DNA of 64,000 nucleotides from Onthophagus taurus (taxonomy: Eukaryota; Arthropoda; Insecta; Coleoptera; Scarabaeidae). Under the pieces are notes generated by a model. The model worked only from the letters and a program-made list of their open reading frames with translations. It made no database searches and was not told where the DNA came from. The stretch is taken from NCBI RefSeq assembly GCF_036711975.1, contig NC_091975.1, forward strand, positions 3,350,501 to 3,414,500. Direction: 5' to 3'. The translations under genes and the position numbers were made by a program. The first letter of the stretch is position 1. Each line of letters opens with the position of its first letter. Of the stretch, positions 51,301 through 63,300 are shown in pieces.

Positions 51301-52018
51301 GGCAACGAATTTGAAATTGTAGCCAACTTGGACCCAATACGTTTACATTAGGAGATCTAATTTCGCTAATTCTTCAAAAACCGTATTTTTTTTAATTACA
51401 AATGTTTTTTTAAGGAAATTTATTAAACTAAAAAACTTACTTGGATTGTAGACATTGATAGATCTCTTCTTCCTCCCGTGATTTACTGTTTTTCGCATGA
51501 AATCCTCTGCAATAACAAAAAAATTAAAAAAAAAAACATTTTTCAGATAACTTAAAATACTTACACAATTGTTTTTGAGACTTTATGTGATAAAGATAAT
51601 TTTGATAAAGTACATAAAACTTTATGGAAATTATATAAATCGAATAACATGGTATCTTCGAATAAATCATGATCGGAAATGAGAAAACTGTTTTTGCAAG
51701 CATTTAAAAATAGTCCAATGTTTCTCAAACACAAAAACTAAAAATTAATACAATTAAAAAAACTTAGTTTATGTTTAAACATGTACATACCCTTGCAAAT
51801 GCAGGTTTTAAATTAACTAATTTCATATCGATACATTGTGGATCAATTTTATTAAGTAATTTACAAAGAATAACTCCATCCCTTAAGGTATTTGCTAAAT
51901 CGCCAATATTAGCATCGGGAAGATTAGCTTGATGATCGGGACGTAAAATACCCCATCTTATCAACCAATCCGTACATTCTTTCCAAAATTCATCGTTACT
52001 TACACAAGCAGTTGCCAT
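48362..52018 (-). CDS. Vav: Vav guanine nucleotide exchange factor
   Basis: Rac/Rho GEF acting downstream of receptor tyrosine kinases. Exons: 52018-51791, 51737-51565, 51506-51441, 51371-about 51235, about 50632-50529, 50438-50271, 50212-49422, 49210-48472 and 48418-48362; about 820 aa. Domain order: CH (WLIRWGIL, ANTLRDGVILCKLLNKIDP), acidic segment with EEVYDDL (the inhibitory Tyr region, human DEIYEDL), DH (KELIDTERNYVEVLTKLY, SVPMQRVLKYHLLLEKLVEY), PH, C1 (HKFEMYTF, CWVCAKYL, FQGYFCKECG, HRDCIRTVGKC), SH2 (WFVGEMDR, GTFLVRLRS) and one C-terminal SH3 (AVALRDYEARDE, DGWWMGSS, NGFFPVDCVQI). This single-SH3 layout is that of insect Vav. The junction between 51235 and 50632 is uncertain: the donor GTGATG with acceptor AG|AACCG keeps the frame, but a small exon between may be missed. 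Confidence 0.93.
49253..49392. mobile_element. pogo/Tigger-like MITE in a Vav intron, carrying a foldback-family half copy
   Basis: AGTAAAACCTCGATATAACG and its reverse CCATTATATTGAGGTTTTAC form TIRs of about 28 bp, flanked by TA. The TIR matches the Tigger/pogo type. The 140-bp element occupies most of the 211-bp intron 49211-49421. Its centre is one half of the GGGTTTAGCC family (AACTAGAAACATTCGGGTTT then AGCAGTCTTAAAAGACG). Confidence 0.8.
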
Positions 52019-54351
52019 TTTTTTACAATAACAGGACGGTTTGCCGTAAATTTACTGAGCCATTTCGTTTAAGTGATATTTTGAGCCGTTTTGTTTATGA
52101 GCAATTCGTTCCAGGAAAATTTCAAAATCTAAACATACCCGATGATTATGTGGTAAAACAATCAATTCGCCGTTTTCTTTTGTAAACTTCTTAATTGGTT
52201 TTAAGGCTGTTTTTTAAAGCTGTCGTCAGGCTTCGTTTTATAAACACACCTGGGGTTTATGCGATTCTTTCGATTAATTTAATAGCACTTTGAAATCGCT
52301 CCGAGTTCTCTTATTTTGATGTAAATTGATGTCTGGAGAAGCTGTGTGAAGTTGGTTTCTAACTTAACCGTATCAAACTATCTTCATGTCAATTTTGAAA
52401 TTAAATATGATAATTTCAAAATTAATTTTAATTTAAGTTTTGAGTTAATAAAGAATTCCTAACATTAATTTAATTCATATATAATTCAAAATTATTTTTG
52501 AATAATTTTATTTTATGTGAGGCTTTATTTGTAACTGATGATTTCTCATCGTTATTTCTTATCATGTTGGGTTTTTTATTTCCCGTTAAAATTTATTTAT
52601 CATTAATTTGATGTTTTTTTAATTCTTTTTGTTTGTTTAATTGTTGTATTATTATTTAAATAGTACGTTTTATTGATTTTTATCTAAAAATAATTCTTTA
52701 AATATTTAAAGTGCCATCTATGAAACATTTAAAGCAACCATCCCTCCTCCCCAATAGATGTCGCTAAAAATCTGAATTTTCAGCATCCCTAATGCAACAG
52801 GGTTTTGAAAAGATGACATTCCCCTGGTTTCAGGGGGTAGTTTGGGGGTTCAGTGTCGTCCTGAAAGGAAAACTAGAAGCATCTCCCCGTTTCCTTCGGT
52901 GTTGTGTCTACAAACGCAGCTTTTGTACGACGTAATTTTTTTGATTCGTTTGCAAGGTGAGATTAGCAATTAGAAAGAACCTTAACACTTTGTTTTATTA
53001 ATTTTCTGGTGTTGAATAAGTCTTGAATGTTCGCGAAATGTCATAGTCGCAGTAGCGAAATGATCTTTCGTCATCGTTTGCTGAAATCGAATAAGAAATA
53101 AAGCGCGAAAGGTGAATTACCATCCTCCCATTGTTGGTGTGGTAATAAAAATTGCTTACGCAAAGATGGTAATAGAAATTACTAGTTAACCTTTTATAAA
53201 TAAAAAAAAAATAGGATTAAGCTGAAATAGGTAATTTAGTTTGTAACCAGGTTTAAGATTCTTGCAGTAATCTAAGGTTAACTCAAAGTTTTTAAGAGTT
53301 TTTTTATGTTTTCCAATTTTCTGTATCACCTCTCTTATTGCTACACGGAAAATCGCGTTCATTTAGCTTGTATGCCTCCAAGGAATACTTTTCTCATTTC
53401 CATCGGTATCCGCAGCTTCAATATTGGGATTTCTCTCCTTTTCTTTAAAGGATAGGAGATCTTGTTGCTGCAAGAGCTCATTATAATTTATTGGCGATGA
53501 AATTAAAAATTTAAAAAATCGTCTGGTTTTTTTGCTGTTTACATATTTACCTTTTGCATAAATGGGTGACACGTTTTAGTGTAAATATGGAACGCGAATA
53601 AACAAATTAAGAGAACAAGGAATACTGTAAATATTACAGTACGCGAAACGTGTAATCCCCGAGCATAGTTTTCAATTATCGAAGCACGAAAATCGCGTTA
53701 AAACTTGCTACACATTGCAACCAGCGTGACGTGTACGTCGACTAATTGCTTTTTAGGAAATTATTCGGTTCGCTTATTTTAATTCAACAAAAAATAACGC
53801 TAATTTGATATGCGTAATTATTTACCTACCTCAAATTATTATGACAAATCCAATATTATTTGTGGTTTTATAAAACTGGATTAATATTGAATTTTGGATG
53901 TGTTTGGCTGTTTTTAAACTTTCTAAATTGATTGATTAGATATTTTATATTGGAAATGAAGCCACCTAATGGTAAAATTATGTGTTAAAAGCTGAATACG
54001 TGCAGTCTATTCGGTTTTAAATCATTTTCAGTGACAGATTTTTTAAAATAATATTTGAGGTTATGTGAATTCGAATAGAACTGTCAACCTCAAAAGAAAC
54101 GTCTCTAACTTAATTTATAGTTTTGTGAAAACCCTAGATAATACCAACAAAAACCCTAAAAATTTGACAAGTATAAAAAAAGTGACATTTACATTTTAAA
54201 AGTATTAAAACACTAATTAATTACATGTATAATATTAATTATACACATACATAAATCTATTTCATATCTTATTTGAAAGCAACAGTTTTATTACCGAATT
54301 TTCGAATTGTAGCCTGTAAATAAATAACCAAACCGATTGAATTACTTCCAG
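52019..54351. promoter_or_regulatory. Vav upstream region and 5'UTR exon of the long-intron gene
   Basis: On the plus strand GTTTGCAAG|GTGAGA places a donor at 52957, ending a probable non-coding first exon that starts near 52850, where GTTCAGTGTCG is initiator-like. The intron then runs to the acceptor TTCCAG at 54351. The rest is A/T-rich; a 69-codon minus frame (53363-53572) is not credible. Confidence 0.45.
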
Positions 54352-54394
54352 GTCCCGGGTCAAGAGAAAAATTGCCGCTCACAAGTTGGCAGCC

Positions 54395-57300
54395 ATGGGT
54401 AAAGGAGATAAGCGGGGTTCCCAACGTTCCGACTCCGGTAAGCGACGTATTTTATTTTTTTTTTTCTGGTTTCCTCGGTCTGAGGTTTCTTTTTTGTATT
54501 ATCGTTTTTTTGTCGTCGTCCTGATGTTAATTTCCAATACTCGTCAATTGCATTTCATTTGATCGTTGTCTCGGAAACGTGACCATCGAACTGCAACTAG
54601 AGATAAAAAGGGAGTAGTTTTTCGCGTCTCTAAAACGTTCGAACGAGAAAGTCTTTTAAAAAGTTTCCTCCCCAAAAACTTTTATTATCGACGGAAAATT
54701 TACGTGCTGGAAAATAACGTCTAATGGACCGCAAATTGCTTCCTATTAAACGATCCGATCTTTAAGGGTTAAGCAAATTGGACTTTGGCCAATATAATAA
54801 CTATAAAGTTATGTAACCAAAATTATATCTTGTGATGATGGTCGTTGGGCACTACTCCAAAAATTGTGATGTAAAAATTGTTTAATCCCTTATTTTATTC
54901 CTATTGTCCATTTTATTTCTCCACGAAACAAAAAAAAAGGAAAATGACTCATAAATGGACCCAAGCGAAAACCCCTTTTAGTATTTTGAAACCGACTTTT
55001 ACGATCCGTATAAAATGATACTGAACAACTTTTGCGCCTCTTTTACTCTCATTTTAAGACTTGCTTCGCGAAGATGGTTTTTATTTTTATTGGATAACGA
55101 CCTTTTTCGGTGATTAAAACTGAAGAATTTGAAAACTACCAATTATTCTTTCCTCTTAGCATTCTTATTACTTTTCGTCCGCTAATAATTGAGGGCAAAA
55201 AACGAGGAAAAATTACTGCTCAAGGCTGGAGCTGCCACCTTCTAAATTATTATGCAAGGGCTCCATGGCGAGGTGACGCCTTGAAAAACGACAAAGGATC
55301 CAGTCCTGCGAGTCGTTATACTTAATTAGATGTCGTCGACATTTTCAATTACTCTTTATCTTTTTTAAAATTTTATTAAAACCGTACAAAGATGAATTAA
55401 AATTTTAAGATGGAAAGTATCTAACGAAATCTATTAAAACTAAACTTAACTTAATTAATAATTGCGTTTTTCGATTATTTCTTTATTAAACATATAAAAT
55501 AAATACATTTTTAAATTAATTTAATTCGATCGAACATCGATCGAAAATATTTTCCTTCCAATCAATAAAATATAATTTAAATTGTGCAAGCGTCATCAAC
55601 ACCAGCATTTCAAATAATTATTGATCGAAAGAATCGATTTTAAAACTAATTTCGCTTTATTTATTTGCGTAATAATCTAAAGCTGATTGAATGGCAAGTC
55701 TGGCAAAATCGCTCTCACAAGGACTTCTATCCCAAAACGGACCGGGACAAGCGAATCTTTCAAAGCAACTGTTGCTCACAGATTGCGACCCCGCTGCGCA
55801 ACAGTTGATGATTGCCCAAACGCATTGGGAAGGTCTTGGAGTCGTTGGACTACTTCCACTACCAGATCCTTCGATATCGGTTCGACTTCCTAATTCACCA
55901 CCATTGGAAGGTGGGGGTATTGTAGGTTCATTATGGATTAATGGAGGAACTGTTGTGATTCTTGCTGGTTTTGGACGTCGTGTTGGAATAATTGCGGGTG
56001 GTCTTGGAGTGGTTCGACTTGGAGATGTATCCCAAACGGGGTAATCTTCACCAAATCGATTATCGAACATATCCTTCTCAGTTGACGTATCAATTCTTGG
56101 AGGTAAATAACCTTGATTTGGCGTTAAATTCCCGCCGCGAGGAGGAGGATTATCCACCGGAAAACCTGCGTTTATAAAAACCGGTTGTGGTGGAAAAAAG
56201 ATTGGTATTTGTCCTTCCCCGCCATAAACAGGGATGTAATAAGGCCGTTGAATACGATAATACGCCGGCTTCCAAACGGAAATTAAAGAAGATGGAGTTT
56301 CTATTCGATAATAATAACTGCGAGCCTTTCTCGCTTTTTCCTGCGTTGGATTTACCACGTTCGTTTCGGGAGTTTCGTTCGAGTAACCTTCTTCACATCC
56401 TATTTGAAGTTCTGATTCAGTATTTTTTTCTATTGGATCTGCACTTGGAGTTGGAACTGCTATAGAGTATCGGCCCTGCCATAAGCAGCTGATGCAAATC
56501 AAGATTATTAACTTAAACATCCTAAAAAGAAAGGTATAAATTAATAAAACAAAGGCATTACATAAAAAATGATTTAAGAACACGATTTCTTAATTATTCC
56601 CATTAAAAGAGCTAAACTATTAGCATAAAACGTGTTTTTAAAGACATTTCAAGGAATGACTAATTTGAAAACGTAAACGTACCTAGAGGTTATTTATTAT
56701 AGTTTTTAAAAAACACTTCTTCGAGGACGACTTTTACAACTAACTATTTACACTGTGCAATTACAAAATTGTTTTTAAGTTGATGTTACTTCGACGACAT
56801 CTAATTAGGAACTGAGTTTAAACGGGTCGAATGAAAGGCTTTTAAACGGTTTTTTCAACAGTCTCCTTTAGAGTCTGTTTCATGAATCGCGTCGTGCCCA
56901 AGAGTCAATATTTATCACGTTTGGTCGAAAATTTCCAACCAGGCGCCTAACGTCATCATAATCGCGTCATCTATTCAATGAAACATAAAGTCGTCATATG
57001 TTTGGTTTGGATTTAAAACCTTATTGATAAGCAAATATGGTGGTATTCTTAAGGATTTAGAGTATAGTAGAGTAACTTACCAAGAAATGAACGAATAATA
57101 TCGGATTTTCTGGAGGTGTGTCCATTGACACAAATTCATTTGTGGTTTAAAATCAATACGAGAACTTTAGACTTTGTAACCAACATTTTTTTCTTTTTAC
57201 AAAGAAATGAAACATTATTATTGTTGTTATGATGTACATCCGCTCGAAAATTGTAAACAAATTATTTCTCTATTGTAATGTAATTTTTTTGTATAATTTG

Positions 57301-60300
57301 AGAGTTATGATGATGATGTAAAAAAAATTGTTAAAAAAGGCAGCGTTAAAAGAACGTTAAAAACGTGCTTCGTATGGAATTCGTGACAAAACACGGTTTT
57401 GACCGTACTTTTTTTTGGCGAGTCTGGAGCATAAATCTGTATTTACATTGTATTTTTGTTCACTAAAAATGCTTTTCGACGCGACATTAATCCGAAAAAA
57501 TGATGGCAGAAAAAAAGGGGAAAATCCCCAAATTACGTGCGGTTTAATGTAGACACCTTGTTTCCTGGAGTTCGAATTGATTTATAGAAATTCTGTAACA
57601 GCATTCTGGTTTCTTCAGTTTTATTATTGCATTAAAATGAATCATTTTAAAAAATAAATAAATAACTTAGACATTTTGGTATTCTCATTCTTGATTTAAT
57701 ACCTCCTTAATACCTTAAGTATTTATTCACTTTAATAAAAGTGAATAAATACTTTTATTTACGTAAATAAATACTTGGAAAATCCTAAGAAATGTTCACC
57801 ACTTATATCATAGTGTCATTGAAAAACACTTAATAACAAATAGTGAGCACCACACAATCAATTACTACAATGTCTATTAGCATTATTATGAGCAAAGAAA
57901 GATTCTTCGTAATATGATAATTAGAATGTTTCGTAAGTTTACAGGGTTATCTCTTTTAAGAATAGTAGTCTAAAGATATAGAGTCAAACTGTTATGTTAA
58001 AAAATAAAGATAGCCTATTTTGTGCCAAACCTATTGCATTACCAAGGATGAATAGAATCAAAATAGAGAGGAGTTAGGGATCAAGAACGATATTGAAACA
58101 TATCATAGATGATTATAGACGAGATATGACGAGAATATCTAGATTCTAGAACGTGAAGATATAAAAAAAATGTCATGACTCTTAAAATATGTTAACGATA
58201 ATGTTAAGAGAATTTCGACTATATCCCGACTTGGGGAGAAGAAAATAGAAGCATTAAACCTGTTTTCTTTATTAGTCTGGACCGGCAAGGTCCAAACTTC
58301 TCTCAATCCCATAAAAATGGGATGTTTATTTGTCTGCGAATGTAGATACTTGAATCGACATTAAAAATTTCAGAAATACCTAAACGAGGCTTCCATAATG
58401 GAAAATATTTAAGAAGATTTCTTTCTGTTAAAGAAAAAAGTTGTTTTTAAAAAGTTTTTGATGAAAAATTATAAGCGAATCCTTAAAATAACTCATCCTC
58501 TTATTCACTACTATCTATCTCGCCTCTTTTGAATAGATTTTTTCCCGTTATACAAGAGAAAACGTTTTACTCATACACATAAAGAGGGTCAAGTGTCGGA
58601 ATTTTCTTTCGCCGTCGGGTGAACTCATATTTCAACCCGGTGGCAACAGGTTTCCCTTTTTTTCTCGTCATCTCTTTTCCCCATCTCGTCTCCTCTTATC
58701 CAAGAAATAATAAGTTTTCCTCTTAAGTAGAATTAAACGTTAAGACATCTAGTTTTATTAAGAATACAAAAATGTGAAGTAGATGAGATAAACTAAAAAA
58801 ATAAATAAATTGGAATTTATTAAAAATTAGTTAATGAGAATTTAAGATATGAAAACCGAGTAGCGATTGATTAACCGAGAAATTTCGTTTTTGCCTCGAA
58901 ACGACTGGACTCGGATTCGGGTCAACGGAGCATTTTCCGGGGTCGAGTGGTCCTACAATTCAATTTCAACTGCGAGAAAGACCTAATAGCGTATTCGTTG
59001 GGTGTTCGAGGGTCTTCGACTAAACGCTTTTCCGTCATTTTGAGTGCTCCCCGACTCTATATTTGCAATCTCAATCTCGAAATATCTCAAATTTTTTTTT
59101 ACTTAAAATCTACAACAGCAAATCAATGTTTTAAGTGAAAGGATGAGAATTTCTCTTGGGAATTTTTTAAGATTACACATTTTCTTTTGTAGAATCTGTG
59201 TAGACAATTCATTTAATTAATTCTATTGTGGTTAATTTACATTATTATAAATTTTTTGGAAATTAGAAAAAAAGAAATGAATTGGACCTCTAATAAATGT
59301 GATAATTACGTTGATTCACTCGATATAATGATGAGTTAGTTAGGAGCATCACGATGATTTTAGCGGTTAAAATTAGTTTAGGTTTATGAAATTAGTTTAG
59401 GTTCCAACCGGTAATTGGTAAAATATCGAACTGGAAGGGTCGCCGCTTTGCAATTTACCAACATGGTCGGCCCTGTTTGGAATTTAATTACCGCTCCGGC
59501 ACTTTAAATAAAACCCTTTCTCTCCTACTACTTAATTGGGACACCCGTGCAATCAATTTCAGAAAAAAAAACTACGTAATTCAACTCCTACAAGTCTTTT
59601 TCCTCCATTTCTAATCCACCAATTTTTATTTATTTATTTATTTTTATGTTTTGCGTATTTTGTGTGTTGGCCGGAATCGCGCCAAATTTACTTTTAAGAT
59701 GACCTCGTTGACTTTTGGTGAGAAAACGCTTCGACGATGACATCACGGAGTGAAAACCGTGAACTTGGAGTGCTGAGGTCGCGCGCTCAGCTTCAATGCT
59801 GATGTTTACTATAGTCGCATAAAAGAAGGTCGGAGAAATACAGAATATAAAACTTTGTAAGCAAAAAATAACGACTACGATAAGAAATCTTAGAAATGAT
59901 GCTTAATGAAGCAATAATGAACAAACTATTATGTTTAAAATTTTACGTTTAAAATTAAATTAATTATAATTTCATCAAATATTTTCTTTTTTGTTTATAG
60001 ATTTGCCTGATAATGGTAGTTTAGTAACAAGAAACCGGTACAATAACATAAAAATTCCGACAATGTTGTTTCTAGTATTTCCTGAGCTTCTAAACATGAA
60101 TAATTAAATGATTTAAAAATATGTAATAACTAGTGATGGAACGGATCACTATCCGGCCATTATGATTATAATTTCTGGTACATTTCTGAAGTGATACCCT
60201 ATATTGGTAACGTTTGATAAATGTTTGTATTCCTGGTCCTCTAATTTCTCTTCTTTATTGCCATCACTTTCTTCTAAATATTTTTCTCTTTCATCCACTT

Positions 60301-63300
60301 TCCGGAGTATTTAAGTAATGCATTATTATTAGTATCCATATCTTCATATAATACGATTGCAATAAAACAAACAAAACACTAAGCGCCAACGTGGAGATGA
60401 GTTTTCATTCTCGTCTTTCTATGGCAATCTTCAATCAACTTGGTATCATTCTGTGTGTATTTTGATAGGTAACGAACGCCTTAATTGTACTTCAATAGTT
60501 TTCCCAAGCAACTTAAACAGATCATTAAGATCTAGCTTAACCTCAGGTACCTGAGTCTCCAAATCGACAACACAGCCTAATCATATCAAGCGATATGTGA
60601 TAATACTAGAGGACTTTAAAAAGATGCTCAATAATATCTATCAACCTGCTGTCATCGTAACAGGTGTGACTTTAATACTAAAAAATATAATGTTTAATAA
60701 TTTGTTAACAAAAAATTGTAAACAAAATGTAGTAAAAAGGTAATTTTTGCTGTAAATAATGAAATAATAATATAATATTGACATGTTCGTCACCGTAACG
60801 GGTGTGACATCTTTCCTTAAAACCTTTCATTCTTGAATAATTTAATTTTTTAATAATTTCGTATAATTTTTTATATAATTATCGTAACGGGTGAGACAAA
60901 GGTGCTTCCGTTGTTGAAAAATCGTTTAAAAACCTCCATTATTTTTCTCGTTTTCATGACTATAGCGGGATTAATTTTTAATGAAAAATGAGTTAACGAA
61001 GGGATTAGTTAGTTCCGGTTTTTGCGCAGGTTGTTTTTTAAAGTTTAATAAACAACTTTAATGAAAATCGATTGACAATGAAAATTGTATAAAAAATGTT
61101 AAAAACAACGTAATAAAAATAAATTTTTTATCGATATAATAAAATCAGTTACTAAATGTTTTTTAGTAATATTATTATGTAGGTTGATATTGTATCGAAC
61201 CGGTTTTTATTTATTCATGGAAAGTCCAATAGACTAATAATAACCATTTGTCCTTACTATTTATCTCAACATTGATGATTTATAATAATTTTTAGCGGAT
61301 AGATAAAACTGAGTCATTATTAAATAAATGTTACTGACCTTATGAATAAAATAAATCACGTCCGTTTATTCTATCATAAAATGATGTGTAACGATTTCAA
61401 AGCGGTACTAAAATCCCATATAAAAAACCACATGAACCGTTCGCCGCTGTTTAATGTCGGCTCAATACTGCGACATCCAACTTCTTGCCGCAACCTTTTG
61501 TACCCAGTTATTCCACGGCCAGAAGAAGAAGTAGAATGTAGAATATCTTCTTTAGACACTAAAAAAATTTTTTATTCGTTACATTTTTCATTTATGGCAT
61601 ATTTACAACAACTTATATTAAAGTATAAAAAAATAAATCGTTAAAAACGGTTAAATTAGCTTTAATAAAAATAAAAAAAAATGAATTAAAAAACAATGAA
61701 AATGATGAATGAATGTGTAATTTAAACATTAATGGGTTAGAAAAAAAATATAATTACCTAGAATTAGATGAAGTAATTGCAAATAAACGTGAATTGTAAA
61801 TAAACGTGATTGTTCTATTGATTTAACTAATTCATTTTGATTAGATTTTTTTACAACGTATAATATAAAATTTGGGTCAACTCCCATAAAGATTTAAAAA
61901 AAAAGTTATATCACAAAAGGATTTGGATGTGTTCTCATTTCGAAATCTATACATTAAGAAAGAAATTACGCATTCAAACCATTTGGCTTGTTAATTAAAA
62001 GCGTAAATAACATACCAATAATAAACACCCCCGTGCAACTTTTTAATCGCAATCCTACTTAGCATCAGTTACATTATTAATTAGCTTAATACATGCAAAG
62101 ATCGCAACGCGTTCCTTTTAATTATTTACGTAATTATTAAAGTCAGTGCTCTTTTTTGTCCTAAGTCCTTGGCATTTTGTCCCCTTAGATATACAAAAAA
62201 CAACTACGATGAGATTATATAACGAATGCACAAAATTTCCCATACTAACTTTATTGATTGAAAAAAAAAAAAATGTTGAAAGATATATTAAAAAATTATG
62301 GTGTACTTGAAATTGTTTACATTGTAATAAAAATTGTTGAGTTTAAAAACGCTGTTCGAATGGTTATCTAACTTGTAAGGGGAATATGACGATAACCTAA
62401 ATTAACCTCTAACTTTATTAACCGCAGCGGGAGCAATTGGTTCAGATACTACTTTTGATTATAGACGACAAAATTACGAGAAGGTTTTTCGTCTTATATG
62501 AGATGAAGAGTATCTGACCTCGACGACTTGGAGTAATTGCCTTCTCGTTCATGATCTCCCGGAGGTAATTCTTAAGACTTTTACATCAAGTTAAAGCTGA
62601 AATGCGGAATGTCGCATTTATGTCGGTTGTTTTGATGACATATAAAAGATAATTTTGTTACAAAATTATTTTATATCAGAATCAACAGAATTATATGTAT
62701 TGAATTAATATTTTTCCGGAAAATGATGCTGTGCATTAATATATTCAAATTAAAAAGTTATTTAAGTGGAGTAATCCAACTTTATGGTATTCATAAAAAA
62801 TCAATCATAAAAAAAGTAATTATATTAAATAATTACCTTCAGGACAATCATATGCTTTCAACAATTTTGAACTCTTTAAGTTTATGGTAGGTAACGACCA
62901 AAAGACAAAAAGTAGCCAAAGACTTTATGCATATAAAATATATTTTACCACAACTTACCATAAGTGTATTGATTTGTCTTCTCACCACATCAATACCTTT
63001 AATAATTTTGGGTGATGATTCTTGATTGCATAAACTTATAAAGATGATGTCACTTTTTGTTGCTGAAAAAAACATATATAAGTATATTTATAATGTAACA
63101 ACAAGGTTGTTAATTATGAAATCTAAGAAACAACTTTTAGGTTAACTAAATGATATAGTATTCGAGTAACGTATAATTATAATGGCTAATATTTGCTGAT
63201 TATTTATTATACGTTCGAATAATATACTATTTTTGTGTGGTTTCAGTGTCAAGATCGAATGGAATCTAAAAATCGAATTTTTTAAGTATGTCTCCAGCGA

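Noticed and set aside
60001-60108. Possible exon after a 3' splice-like site (LPDNGSLVTRNRYNN)
   Set aside because: It runs quickly to a stop, has no family match, and the phase-matched exon at 63963 is a better partner for the 54437 donor.
61342-61644. 100-codon plus frame and its minus-strand shadow
   Set aside because: Neither strand shows a domain; no splice context. A repeat origin is possible but unsupported.
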